Part shown: one piece after another, positions 24,033-35,263 of the stretch
Layout: every line of letters starts with the position of its first letter
How positions within the stretch are numbered: position 1 is the stretch's first letter
Assembly (NCBI GenBank): GCA_030770425.1
Contig: JASJFT010000174.1
Span: 1-64,000, forward strand
Source of the DNA: Darksidea phi
Taxonomy: Eukaryota > Ascomycota > Dothideomycetes > Pleosporales > Lentitheciaceae
Direction of reading: 5' to 3'
Length of the DNA: 64,000 nucleotides
Translations under genes and position numbers: made by a program
The notes under the pieces: model-generated
Databases searched by the model: none
What the model was told of the DNA's origin: nothing
What the model saw: the letters and a program-made list of their open reading frames with translations, nothing else

Positions 24033-24800
24033 TACAATGAAGATACAAGGAGAGCTCAACATCTTTCCCGCTTCAGCACATCGTATCTTCGATTCTCCTC
24101 TAGTCGAGAGTCATTCTTCGGCGTCTTCAGTTCACCAGAGATCATCGTACTAGGTTATTTCGTTACCTATGACTGATCTGTACTGGACTATGTTAACATT
24201 CTGCATCGCGCAACACCATACTAGCTTGTCCCTTTTGCAACCCCGCTGTCATATTTCTGTTCCAATCTGGAGCAATTCTCACGGCGCAATCAACAGAAAG
24301 AGAAGACGGCGTATGGTGTGTCAAGTAGCTGAGGGCAATGATAGCGATTCGTGGTTGCCGTCGAGGACAAGTCATTTTTTCAGTTCAAGTTTACAAGGCG
24401 ACACCTGATGAATGCACTTTAGATTGACATTTTTCGCACCAGTTAGAGGTCTAAAAGGCGGAAGGATAGAGCATTGTGCCGAAAGAATACTTTACCGCTT
24501 TCTCCATATCTTCCTCCAATTCCTCTCTCACTTTCCTCAGCTTATTAGCATTGCCAATCCTGATCAACACACCGTTGACCTTCACCATGCCAACTCATCT
24601 TCACCACGGCAACTCATTTTCACCACAACAACCGAAAGCAAGCGCGCAAATACATAAAAACATCCACCCGCATCTCCCACAGCCCAATCCTTCCTCTCCC
24701 CGAGTCCGCATCTTTTCCACGACACCTTCATCCGCTCCAGGATCTCAGCACATCTTCGCCACTTCTACCCCTTCATCCACAACTTCCCGCAGCACCCAAC
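22874..24800. other. Intergenic with homopolymer tracts and sequencing gap
   Basis: There is no gene in this 1.9 kb. It contains an 18-base G run (23835-23852), nine unknown bases (23948-23956) and a 74-base C run (23958-24031). Apparent Gly-only or Pro-only frames come from these tracts. The 24,450-24,800 part is pyrimidine/C-rich and is probably the 5' leader of the next gene. Confidence 0.7.
23835..24031. repeat. Poly-G / N gap / poly-C assembly scar
   Basis: An 18-base G run, about 95 bases of ordinary sequence, nine Ns, then 74 Cs in a row. A mixed G-then-C homopolymer pair of this size flanking Ns is far more likely a sequencing or assembly artefact than genomic sequence, and the true distance across it is unknown. 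Confidence 0.85.
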
Positions 24801-25569
24801 ATGCCCCCCAAGAAAGCTGCTGCCGCGAAGGCCGCTGCCGCTGCCACCGAGGCTGACGGCGAGACGGTATGCTCACCGCACACCACCCACTCGAGAAAAG
24901 TCTCCTAACCATTTCCACAGAAGTTCTCCTGGACCCCCGAGAACGAGCGTCGCGTACGTTGAACACAGCATCCAAGATGCCATCCTCACAACCACTAACA
25001 CTCACCAACAGCTCCTCCTCCTAGCCGCTCGCTCAAGCATCGGCGGTGCCGACTACCACGAGTTCATCAAGGCAATGCCCCGTAAGTGCTATACTTCAGA
25101 CTCTCGACAAACGCCATCAATACCACCGACGCCCTTGCACTGCGAATAGACGCTCTATCGAACTCGAGTATCCTTAACCTTACTGCACGCCAATGCTAAC
25201 TCCCCTTCCCCAGCCGGCGTATCCTACGAGGGACTCCGGCAGAAGTTCCAGAAACTGCGTCGCGAGCAAAAGGAGATATACGAGAAGATGGGGTGGACGC
25301 TCAACGACAGCTGCCCGACCACCTCCACCAAGGGCGCCGAGAAGACCGACAAGCCCGAGAAAGTTACCAAGGGCAAGAAGCGATCCGCTGATGGCGACGC
25401 CGCTGCGGAGGCCGAGGGTGACCAGGCTGCTGAGAAGCCAGTCAAGAGGCCGAGAAGTAAGGGTCGTCCCAAAAAGGTTGCTCCAGCTAAAGAAGTCGAT
25501 CAGCACGATGGGCCGACTAATGATTTGAGTGGTCTGCTCAAGGAGGAGGCTGTTGATGGGGATGTCTAA
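24801..25569 (+). CDS. Small nuclear protein, SANT/Myb-like with basic AT-hook-like tail
   Basis: Four exons (24801-24866, 24921-24953, 25012-25081, 25214-25569) give 174 aa. After a Lys/Ala-rich start (MPPKKAAAAKAAAAATEADG) comes a compact helical module spread over three small exons: KFSWTPENERRLLLLAA, then YHEFIKAMP and YEGLRQKFQKLRREQKEIYE. This resembles the Trp-opened helix-turn-helix of the short SANT/Myb-like proteins frequent in filamentous fungi. The rest is Lys/Glu/Ala-rich, with KRPRSKGRPKK, an AT-hook-like GRP core and likely nuclear signal. A role in DNA or chromatin binding is inferred only from this composition; no specific function is recognised. Confidence 0.72.
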
Positions 25570-26033
25570 GTTCCTAGCGATGGCCTTGTCTCGTATCAAT
25601 TCGATAGCGAGAGCACGTATCTGGGCGATGTGGGCTTCAAAGATGGGAGGTATGGTTGGCTAGCATCTGTGCACTGCTATCAGGGCACGGGTAGTCTGCG
25701 CATTCTCGTGCGGGCAAGTCTTTTCTCGGCTGGATGTGGGAGGATCGATGCTAAGGTGCTTCAGAGGCAGGGGCATGTGCAGATAGAAGTGAGAGGTCTT
25801 TCGAAAATGGATATGTTCGCTTCAACACCTGAAATGCGCAGTGAAGTCGTGAGAGTATGAACTTTTCTCAAGCTTGAAGCTGGAAGGGGCCTATGATGCT
25901 ATCTCTAACTCCGAGCGCCAATCCGTCCGAAGCCTTGTTTCAGCGCCGTCAAATGCTTCGTATACGCCAGTCATACCGACTCAATCACAGTATTTGCCCG
26001 CCCCATAGGCTGTAGACCCCTCATATGGACACG
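25570..26033. other. Intergenic between convergent genes, no gene seen
   Basis: A 76-codon plus-strand frame at 25630-25860 has no recognisable motif and begins 60 bases after the preceding stop; it is probably 3' UTR. Confidence 0.55.
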
Positions 26034-27127
26034 TCATTTATCGCCCTTCTTCTTACGGAGCGTTTGACCTTCTCCTTCGAAGTACTTTGGGGTTTCCATC
26101 TTCTCCTCACCGTCCTTGCCTTTCACTGGTTTCACCTCATACCCGAAGAATAGCTTCCCAGGAGGTAGTCGAAGTGGCTGAGGTCCATTCGTCCTACGAA
26201 CAGTCGGCGGCGGGGCGTTTGTAGATTGTCCGGCGACGGGAGTTGAGGCCTGCGGGGTGGGGGCTTTGCTACCCTTTTTAGAATTCAGCTTGTGGCCGCC
26301 TGACAGGAAATTCGAAGATGTTGCTTTCGCTCCTGCAGCCGCGGTCGTCGATGACGGTGCGATAGCGGCGTAGTTGATCGCCTGTGCCATGGTGCCGTGC
26401 GAGTGAAGCGTTCCACCCTTGCCAGCCATGACGCCTTTTCCGCTTCGCGGAGTGCTTGTTCCACTTGTGCGCTTAGGCTCTTCGTATCCGACTGGCGGCG
26501 CGAAGTCGACTGAGAGATCGGTTTCTATCGTGCAAATAGCGTTGCTGGAATGTGCAGGCTTGGTCTCAAGCACGGCGATGCTGTAGACGTTGTCGTTATA
26601 GGCGAACGTGAAGACATCGCCCTTTGTGAGACAGGAGAAATTGCGGAAGGCATTCTCAAGTACAGCTTTGGGGTCTGATATTTCAAGAAAGGAGGGGTCT
26701 TGAGGTTGCAGCTTGATGAAAGTGCCGAGAGGAATGTCGGTGGATTTGACTTGTAGAAGGTCGCCGGGTTCTAGTTTGAGAGTTTGCATGAGCTGATGCG
26801 TCGGTCAGTAAATTGAATGTCTAGAGTTGCGGCATTCCATCTTACCCAATATGGTACGTAGATCTTGCCCTCCTCCGCAATAAACTCTAGCACGCCCGCA
26901 TGTGTCATCCTCCCATCTTGGGCCCCGTTGATGAGCTCGAAGAGCATAGGATAGGTGATGTGCAGCCTCGTGAGCTTGTCCAGAGCGCTAGGTGGCAGAA
27001 ACACCTTGCCCCCGTGGTTTGCCTCGACGCGATCAGGACCGGGGAGCATGGCGATGGGATAGCACCGAAAATACTCGTCGAAGCGCCGCGGCGCACCCCC
27101 ACGACGCAACATCTGGTGTTGATACAT
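26034..27127 (-). CDS. UFD1: Ubiquitin fusion degradation protein UFD1
   Basis: Exons 27127-26846 and 26792-26034 join across a 53-nt intron to read YVPYWLMQTLKLEPGD, a hallmark of UFD1. The N-terminal double-psi beta-barrel region (FDEYFRCYPIAML, GGKVFLPPSALDKL) is followed by VDFAPPVGYEEP and the C-terminal stretch with LFFGYEVKP. UFD1 pairs with NPL4 as the ubiquitin-binding adaptor of Cdc48/p97 in ER-associated degradation and protein extraction. From this ATG the product is 346 aa, slightly short of the usual about 360. The same frame stays open upstream (FNPNFYDENDP and earlier) with no ATG before an AG acceptor-like site near 27,235, so a first small exon probably lies upstream and the true start is not settled. 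Confidence 0.88.
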
Positions 27128-27577
27128 GGCTATCGGATCGTTCTCGTCGTAGAAGTTGGGGTTGAACTGGGTCGCGGTTAGGTGCGTGGTTGTAAAGTGG
27201 TGGGGTTGCTTGCCATGGCCGACGACGAATTCTATAGGCCCAAGTGTAGGTCTGATGGCGATGACAGAGGAAGGCGCACCGCGTGGTGAGAGAAAATGTG
27301 TAGGGACAACACAAAACTCCTTCTATGAGTGAATGTCCCAGTAGCAATGGCTGAGGAAGCAAATGACGAAGCAAGGTGCTAGGTAACGCTACGGTAGGCT
27401 ACAACAACCGCTTGCGTTGTCTTGGCCATCGGTGTCGGAACGAATGGCGGCCGCAGCTGGCCCAAGCTCAAGCTTGTCAATCACGAAACATTCAGACGTC
27501 ACTGTCCTGGCAGCACCCTCAACCTTCACAATCGACACTTTCGCACTTTCACGCTCGCTCTCGATTATTCTAGGCTC

Positions 27578-28903
27578 ATGGCGAGCTCCTCGAACCAGTT
27601 CTCGGCAGCGCGTCCGAAGCGCGCGGGGGACCGTTTCACGCGAACCCACCACCTGGACCCGGACGAGCCTTCCACGAAGAAGCCCCGCTTCGACCCGCGA
27701 AACCCATCAACTCTCGCTCCAGACAACGATGACGAGGAAGACCCTGCACTGGAAGCGGACGTCATCGGTAAAGGCGCTGGCATAAAGCGCAATGCTGTCA
27801 ACATTGACGGCTACGACTCAGACAGCTCCACCGAGAACTTCGACGTCCGCGCAGACGCCAGGAAGAACCAGGACGCTCCGCCGAAAGATGAAGATGACGA
27901 CGACGATATGTTTGCGGAAGAAGGCAAGGATGACGAGCAAGACGAGGACACTCGGCGCGGGGACGGAAAGAAAAAGCGGCTGCGCTTTTTGGAGGATCAC
28001 GAAATAGAAGGCCAAGAGGGCGCAAGCAAGTCCGGAGGCCACGTCGCAGTCGATTTCGCTTCCGGGAATAGCAAGCAAACAGCTGAGATGGAGAGCAGCA
28101 GCGACAGCGGCGACGACGAAGAGCGTGACCGAATTGATTCTGATCTGGATGAAGAGATTGGAGCAGGTGGCAAGAAGAAGCATGCACCCAAACTGGACGC
28201 CTTTAATATGAAGGCCGAGCAAGAAGAGGGCCGCTTTGACGAAGCTGGCAACTTTGTGCGGAAAGCCTACGATCCCGAGGCTGCGCAAGATTCCTGGCTA
28301 GACGGCCTGTCTAAGAAGGACATCAAAAGGGCCAAGGAGGCGCATGACAAGAGAGAGACGGAAAGGAGAGAGCGTGAGAGGGCAGAGGATTCTATTATCA
28401 CCAGCGACGTTCTCTCTACGCTGATCCTAAATCTCGATGTGGGAGAGTCGCCTATGGAGGCACTCGTGCGGTACGGGAAGGCAGTTCCAAAGAAGAAGGC
28501 CAGTAACAGTTGGAGCAAAAAGAAGAAGGCCCGGGAGATGGACGTGGAGCCTGATGCAGCACAGGAGGCTGCGGCAGCCAAGGCGAAGGAGGCGATCGAC
28601 GCCATTACCGAAAGCGCGAGTCGCTTGACGGATCGTGGCGTGGAGAATATCTACGAGCTCCCCCGCGAGATGATTATGCGCCAATACAGGCGCGAGACGG
28701 GCGAGGAGTGGAAGAATCCGCATCCCTCCGAAGTGCAATGGGAGTTCCACTGGCTTACGGCTCCCGAGGGAGATGTCCACGGCCCATACGACAGAGCGAC
28801 GATGCAGGCATGGGAGCAAAGCGGGCAGTTTGATGCCGGTGCCGAGTTCCGCAAGGTAGGAGAGAGTGAGTGGTCACGACTGTTGGACTTGGATGATGAT
28901 TAG
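27578..28903 (+). CDS. LIN1: GYF-domain U5 snRNP-associated protein LIN1/CD2BP2
   Basis: An intronless frame gives 441 aa from the ATG at 27578; the frame opens further upstream but that part has no family counterpart. The protein is highly acidic and charged (YDSDSSTENFD, DEDDDDDMFAEEG), with RFDEAGNFVRKAYDPEA and the block DSWLDGLSKKDIKRAKEAH typical of CD2BP2/Lin1. The C-terminal GYF domain is present as WEFHWLTAPEGDVHGPYDRA, then MQAWEQSGQF, with the aromatic/GP core that binds proline-rich peptides. In yeast and humans the protein belongs to the U5 or tri-snRNP assembly intermediate and contacts Prp6/Prp8. The strongly acidic middle is normal for the family. No disruption is seen. Confidence 0.9.
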   Translation: MASSSNQFSAARPKRAGDRFTRTHHLDPDEPSTKKPRFDPRNPSTLAPDNDDEEDPALEADVIGKGAGIKRNAVNIDGYDSDSSTENFDVRADARKNQDAPPKDEDDDDDMFAEEGKDDEQDEDTRRGDGKKKRLRFLEDHEIEGQEGASKSGGHVAVDFASGNSKQTAEMESSSDSGDDEERDRIDSDLDEEIGAGGKKKHAPKLDAFNMKAEQEEGRFDEAGNFVRKAYDPEAAQDSWLDGLSKKDIKRAKEAHDKRETERRERERAEDSIITSDVLSTLILNLDVGESPMEALVRYGKAVPKKKASNSWSKKKKAREMDVEPDAAQEAAAAKAKEAIDAITESASRLTDRGVENIYELPREMIMRQYRRETGEEWKNPHPSEVQWEFHWLTAPEGDVHGPYDRATMQAWEQSGQFDAGAEFRKVGESEWSRLLDLDDD

Positions 28904-31039
28904 GCTTGCTCCAGAACACCGGGGGGGGGTTTGGCCCAAAGGTAAATGCCACTCGCATTCGACAGCCTGGTTGGCTCCACCCTGGTGCCGCAACACTTTG
29001 ACAGATGTGGGAAAGCGCTCGTGCGGCGCTGCGCAATTCCTTTGTACGAGGCCTCTGGCGCGATGATAGGCGAGGCCTCTCCACTCAGGTGCTGTTGGGC
29101 AGGTCAGGTGACCGACTGTTCATGCGAGGTGCAGCGGATCTCGGGAGCTTTCTGTGCGTCTCCAGCCAGTCGGAACGGCGAACAGGCCGAGTTGGGGGCG
29201 TGAGCGCTCGGGATGGCTGCGATGGCATGGCGCGGCATGCGTGCATGGCCGAATGAGACGCTGCGCAGACACGGCGCCTGTCGTGCGACGCTCCTGTCGC
29301 TCGCCGTGACCGCTTCCGTGCGCGCGTGCATATGTAGATAATTATATGAGAAGATAGACGCGACCTCGTGGAGGCCCGGTTCCGCCATAGCGTGCTTGAC
29401 GGCACGAAGTCGATGCAGTCACAATTGCCATGCGGCGAGTTCTGCGCATGTGTTCACGATGCCGCCTTTGCAGAGCGGCGGTTGCGGCCACTCCTGCAAC
29501 GTCTTGCGCCGCGAGCGTCGAGCGTCGAGCCTCGACTGCAACGGTCCTGGAGGGCCGCGGGACGACCGAATAGGAGGCTGAAGGCGGACGGGGGGCAACG
29601 CGGGTTGGGCAGCTGATGGCCGCACGCGTTGGACGCCCGCACGCGGCGGACACCCGACACCCAACGCTCGCAGCTCGCCGCGCCCAAGACGAGGGATACC
29701 GGCAGAATGCTGCTTGGGGATCGCAGCCAGCAAGGAAACACGGGCAGCAGACGAAGCGAAGCCGGCGGACGAGAGGGCCTGGCTGGATGGCATCGCGCCG
29801 GGCCCAACGCGAGCTGCAGAGAGGGGACTAGTCGGGCGCGCGACGGCTACGGCCCGCCACGTCCTGGAGCGTGGTGAACGGCCAGGGCGTGGCGTTGACT
29901 GCGGCCTCGCCTTGAGACGGGCGGCCGCGTACGAGAGCTGCAACCGGCGGCGGCGGCGGCGGCGAGCGCTGCGTTTCTCTGGCGGCGGCGGGCTCTGCGA
30001 CTCGGAGCGCGGCTGTACGGGCAGCGTGGATGGTGCAATTAAATCAAGAGCACCAAGGGTAGGCACCGTCACTTGCACGGCCGACGGAGGCGTTTTGATG
30101 ATAGGGGGGAGAGACATGAGGCTCGTCAGCCAATGAACCCCCCCCTCCCCCCCCCCGGCGGCCTCGCACGCATCGCGGCCGTCGCCCATGGCCCATGGCC
30201 GGCTGCCGCTGGTCTGGTCGTGAATGAAACCTTGAGTCAGCCGCCCTCGCATCGTGTCTGCCTGTGCAGGTCCATCTTGCTGCCCTTGACCCAGGAGCAT
30301 CGGGGCTTTGCTCAACACTGAAAGTGCTTCGAAGAGCTGCCGTCGACGTGCCCAAGCCGTCCCTCCTCCTCCATCCTCCATCCCCCATCCCCATCCACCA
30401 TCCCCCGTCCACCTCTCCCATCCCCCTCTCCCCATCTCCCCGTCCCCCCATTCCCCCTCCCACCCCCCTCGCCGCTAGCACCTCCTCACTTTCCGCACAC
30501 CACACAGCTCAGGCTCAGCGTGCTCGGCTGCATCTCGCTGTCGCCAGCCCGCTGCTCTCTTCGTCTTGCCCTTCTCGCCTCCTGCGCCGCCGCCGCCGCC
30601 TGCAGTCCCTGATCTTGCGCCGACGTCTGCCCTGAGCCCGTCGGATTGCGACCCACCGTGCGGCTGCGGCTCATTACCCATCGCCCGCGACGACGGTGCA
30701 AAAGGAGAAAGGAGCTGGTCCCGCCAACCCTGCGCTCTAGTCCAAAACGCTCCCAGTGCTCAGTGCTCAGTGCTCAGCGCTCAGCGCTCCTCGACCGCCC
30801 GTCACCCTCCCTGGCCACTCCAGCGCCGCCATCCGCTCCCCTATTCGCCGCCCCATCTCAATCTGCCGTCGGTCGCCAGCGGCGACTTGTTGCTCCTGAA
30901 CGTCGTTCGGTCTCTCATCATTTGATCCTCCGCCGCGTCTGGTCTTGGCGGCTGCCAATGTGCTAAACACCCTGTACCTCGCGGCCTGTCCTAATTTTCC
31001 CCCCGACTCTTGCAGCCCACGCTCCACTCCCCACCCACC
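28904..31039. other. Very GC-rich non-coding tract, long leader of the PIN4-like gene
   Basis: About 2.1 kb with unusually high G+C, homopolymeric G and C patches (28,921-28,929; 30,139-30,157), a CCC/CT-rich block at 30,361-30,476 and a 7-bp tandem repeat. Because stop codons are rare at this GC content, overlapping frames up to 338 codons appear on both strands in several phases; none shows a domain, and they mask each other. I read it as the promoter and long 5' leader of the gene at 31,040. Confidence 0.55.
30755..30789 (+). repeat. 7-bp tandem repeat (AGTGCTC/AGCGCTC x5)
   Basis: Five head-to-tail copies: three AGTGCTC then two AGCGCTC, in the presumed leader of the downstream RNA-binding protein gene. 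Confidence 0.9.
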
Positions 31040-32901
31040 ATGTATTCCGCCTACGACGCGCCCTCATCGCGGTCGCCTGGCTCGCATCGCCACCAGCCCA
31101 ACACGCTTCACCGCCAGACCTCGCGACAGTTCGACGCATACGGCCAGCTTCCCCCCGGCGGCCTATACACGGCAGAGGACCACGCTCGTGGCTACGAGCA
31201 GCCGCGCAACTACGACCGCCTTAACCAGACCATCCACTCTGCATACAACTACGACATGGGCGCCCCGGCCTGGAACGCGAATGCCTTTGGGCAGAACACC
31301 ATCGGCGCTCTGGGCGGTGGTGCCTCCCGCATGAAGCAGCAAGGGCGCGGCCGGAGCGCGTTGCCTTCGGTGAGTGACTCGACCCGAACAGTGTGAGATG
31401 AATGTGCTCACACCACGCGTAGGGATGGCTCGATCAGCCGCCGCCTCTTCCAACATTTGCCCTACCTGGCTTGGGCAACAGCCACCCGAATTCTCTCCTC
31501 AACTCTGCCATACACCAGAATCAGTACTCGCATGATGTAGACGAGGAGCTCATCCCCACGGCTATCGTCATCAAGAACATCCCCTTCGCCGTCAAGAAGG
31601 AGCAGCTGGTCGCGCTCATGACCGAGCTCCGGCTGCCTTTGCCATATGCTTTCAATTACCACTTCGACAATGGAGTCTTCAGAGGCCTTGCCTTTGCTAA
31701 TTTCACGACCGCAGAGGAGACGGCCCAGGTCATCGAGACCATGAACCACTTCGAACTCCATGGCAGGAAGCTACGGGTCGAGTACAAGAAGATGCTACCT
31801 CTCGCCGAGCGCGAACGCATCGAGCGTGAGAAGCGAGAGCGCCGCGGACAGTTGGAGGAGCAGCATCGCCCGATGGGCGGAAACCTGCAGACGCAACAGT
31901 CGTACAGCTCCCTCGCGTCTCATATTCCCGCCACCTCGCCCTCGCCAGTCTCGGCATTGCGAGGGCAAAAACCTGGCATGTGGGGCGCGAGCGGTCCGGA
32001 ACCTCCAACCGCTAATCCACACGTAGAAGTCGATCTCAACGATCCTCAGGTGCTTCAATTCTACTCGCAACTGTTGCTGTTCAAAGAGGACAACTCACGC
32101 GAAAGCATGACCTTTCCCAACTCGTTGTCGCCGCCTCAGCGACGCATCGTCCACACGCTGTCGCATCAGCTGGGCCTTGCGCATGTGTCCAAGGGCGATA
32201 GCGCCCAGCGACAGCTCCATGTTTTCAAGGTGCACGATAGCCAGGGCCTGAGTCCACCTATACCGCAAATGTCTTCCAACCATCATACCGAACAGCCCCG
32301 ACGTGGCCTGAACCGTGCCGCAACCACGGATTTCAGTGATGTCCGCGACAATTTCTATGGCGCATTCGGAAGACAAACCTCTGGACTCCTTGGCTTCCCA
32401 GATTCCCCAGGTGGCATGGCTGCCGCGCCTAACTTGCGTGCTGCCAAATCATATGCTGACCTCCGATCCTACACCCCGTCGCCGGCGCCTTCAACTGCAA
32501 GTCATCCCATCGGCCGTCTTGGTGGGCCGAACCTTGAGGGCCTAGCCTTCGCTGGTACATCAACCAACCCCAATGGCACTCCGACTACAACGTCCATGTC
32601 CCAGCGCGACGAAGGGTTGCTGGAGCGAGAGTTGAGCCGCATGCAAATTGGTTCTAATTTTGGGCAAGGTGGTAGCCCACGTTCTTTACGGCAAATGACC
32701 TCCTGGGACAACCCAGGCACCATCGGCGGCCATCGAGCGTTTGGTGGCAACAACTACGATGACCGTCCATCTAGGCAACCACGTGGTCCTATTCCCGAAC
32801 GAGGCAGTGGCTTCAGCCGCCCAAGGCAGAACGGCCACCAGGGTCGCGGCAGCGATGAGCTCTCGTCGCCGTCGAACGTGGAAATTCTCGTTGGCCAGTG
32901 A
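31040..32901 (+). CDS. PIN4: RRM and R3H domain RNA-binding protein, PIN4/Cip-like
   Basis: Exons 31040-31369 and 31423-32901 (intron 53 nt) give 602 aa. The N-terminal about 130 residues are Gln/Tyr/Pro-rich and disordered. The RRM begins near TAIVIKNIPFAVKKEQL and includes LPYAFNYHFDNGVFRGLAFA, nearly diagnostic for the PIN4 (yeast) and Cip1/Cip2 (fission yeast) group. A charged helix with MLPLAERERIEREKRER follows. Near the middle DPQVLQFYSQLLLF and RRIVHTLSHQLGL form an R3H domain for single-stranded nucleic acid. The tail is Ser/Gly/Pro-rich. Relatives act in mRNA stability during stress and cell-cycle recovery and are phosphorylated in the DNA-damage response. The first ATG of the exon is used. 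Confidence 0.88.
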
Positions 32902-34674
32902 AGTTTGAGTTGGCGATCTGGAGGGTGGCTTTTGAGGATCGTAAGAAGATCTGAACGAGAGATGATGATGTTTACGGCCTTTATACCGTGGCCTTAGCTC
33001 AGGATCACCTTCCTCTCACGACGTATACGAAGAATGACGCTACGACAGTAGAGACTACATTGAATGGAGCTCGGGCTTCTGATCTCGCATTTCCGATTTG
33101 GGTACTGCAAAAAGCATTTCACGGACATCCTGGATCTCTGCTGTTGGTTTGATTTGGTTAAATTTTTTTTTTTTGGTTTCAGGATGGGATGTATTAGTCG
33201 TGTTGGCATGATGCATGGGGGTTTGCTTGGTTTCTCTTTCCTATTCTTCTGTTCTTTTGGCCATCGTCTTCAACCTAGGTTTGAGGCTTTCTGTGGGGTA
33301 AAGTCGACGCACGGATCGAGATTGAGAAGTAACACTCAAGCTTCTCTAGCATCCACGGACTCGGTAGCCTGCATCCTATGCAATATCACACTTTGCAAAC
33401 GGTCGGCCTCCTGGATGACTAGCTCGTAAAACTTTCCAACTTTCACCTTTGGACCAGCATTTATCGATTTACCTTCCGCAACCGTACACACTTCGACGAC
33501 AATCACGAAACCGCATTCGATTACGACCTGCAACGACGAGATACCTCATACCCTGCAAGCGCAACCGCCATGCACTACCGACGTTAGCGAGTTATGGCCG
33601 CTCATATGGTAAAACAAGAACAAGCGTGCCAAGTGGGCAACCACACGATCCCCGACCCCTCGCCTCATGACATATCACAACTCAACTGCGTCTCTGCGCC
33701 CCGTTCTGCATTTGTATCTGCCAGTCGTCGACACCTTCCACACCATCAAATCGCTTTGTTCGCGTTCTCATACGCTTTGTCTATCGATCCTTCTCCGCTC
33801 CAGTGGCTTGCGTATACGAGACGGCCGGCACACTTTTAATAATCGACGACGTTACACTATCCGAGGACGTTTCTACCAAGGGGCTTGCTGCGTTTTCTTT
33901 ATGTGCTATTCATTGAGATTGGATATGCGAGTGTTTTTTTAGGTGGAGGGGGTTTAGCCGAGTTAAGTCTGTACTGGAGCATGGGGAGGAAAACGTTCGC
34001 TACCCTTATTGTATTGTAATACTGACTCTTAATATACCGGGTACCACTTCTGGGTATCTTTTGCTTTGCCTGCTCCATTTTTGGATATGCTTTATACTGC
34101 GTATGATGTCGCTGATTCCAGGCGACTCGGAATTTGACCTCTGTTTGGTCTGATAGCGTGAGTTTCAAGTGGAGGGATCTGCAGAGTACGCGTAGCGCCT
34201 AGAGCGCTTGCATCCGTGCTCGTTTCCAGATGACGAGGCAATTTGGGGCGTGAGTCATAATGTTCGCATAGCACAGAGTGCACAATCCAGGCAAGTGAAT
34301 TTGTTTGCTGTTACTACATACGAGTGGAACCGGACAGAAAACCCTGAAAAACGAATACCTACCCCCCTACACAACCATGTGACGCGCCTGACACGTAAAA
34401 CGAAAAGGTAAGAGTTCCGCCAGATCCCCCCTGACAGCGACCTAACAAGCGGGTACTACCGTGGCAATTTGCCACTTTGTGCCACAGCTCGGGCGGAGAA
34501 GAGGAGATATATCGCCCAACAAAGATAACAAGGAGAAGAAAGGAGTCCTGTCCATCGGTCGTTCCCATTCCTGATACAGTGGTTTGGTGTGCAGCACGCT
34601 GGGGCGGCTGACGTTGATGCCTAGCCATCGTCTTGTGTACCGCTGGATATCCATTTATGCCCACGCGTTTTCGC
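32902..34674. other. Intergenic between convergent genes, no gene seen
   Basis: About 1.8 kb; the longest frame is 121 codons (33064-33429), hydrophobic and without a motif. There is a run of nine Ts near 33,164. No RNA gene is recognised by eye. Confidence 0.55.
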
Positions 34675-35263
34675 TCAAACACTCACGCCTGTTGGTGCTC
34701 CCTTCTTCTTCTGCTCTACCTTGAGCAGCAGCGCGCGGTTGATGTGCGGCAGGACACCTCCAAAGGCAATCGTCGCGCGAATGAGCGTGTCGAGTTCTTC
34801 ATCGCCGCGAATCGCGAGCTGCAAGTGACGCGGCGTGATACGCTTGACTTTGAGATCCTTGGCAGCGTTGCCTGCGAGCTCGAGGACTTCGGCAGTCAGG
34901 TATTCCAGCACTGCGGTTAGGTAGATGGAAGCTTTGGCACCGATGCGCGTCTTTTGGCGGGTGATGGTGCGGAGGTGGCGCTTTATGCGACCGCAGGGGA
35001 ACTATTGTGGTGATGTCGCGTTAGCGCGTTGTTGTTGTGAGGCGTTACGGAGGGGTGCCTGCGCTGGAGGCATGGAGGGGTGCTCTGCGCGCCATTGCTT
35101 ACCTGCAGGCCGGCCTTTGCGGAGTGCGACTTTGTGGTTTTAACGTGCGAATCACCCTTTCCGCCCGTCTTGCCACCAGTTTTCCCTAAAATACGTCTCA
35201 GCAACACTTCACCTTTGCCTGGGCGGGCTCCGGTGTCGGGCGCGTACCTTTACCGCCGGCCAT
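34675..35263 (-). CDS. HTZ1: Histone variant H2A.Z
   Basis: Exons 35263-35248 (16 nt), 35185-35103 and 35001-34675 give about 141 aa. The N-terminal tail is [20 protein letters not shown], then [19 protein letters not shown] begins the histone fold. The variant is identified by [20 protein letters not shown] and [11 protein letters not shown], which differ from canonical H2A (AIRNDEELN..VTIAQGG). H2A.Z replaces H2A at promoter-flanking nucleosomes, placed by SWR1 and handled by INO80, whose ATPase gene is also in this window (59.2 kb onward). The last residues are read through GTGAGT, a splice-donor-like sequence just before the stop, so the extreme C terminus is less certain. Confidence 0.92.

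Noticed and set aside
23854..24153. Poly-glycine and poly-proline proteins
   Set aside because: They are translations of the 74-base C run and the N gap, not genes.
29419..30435. 338-codon minus-strand open frame
   Set aside because: It is Gly/Trp/Arg-rich, overlaps long frames in other phases, lies in extreme GC sequence where stops are rare, and shows no domain.
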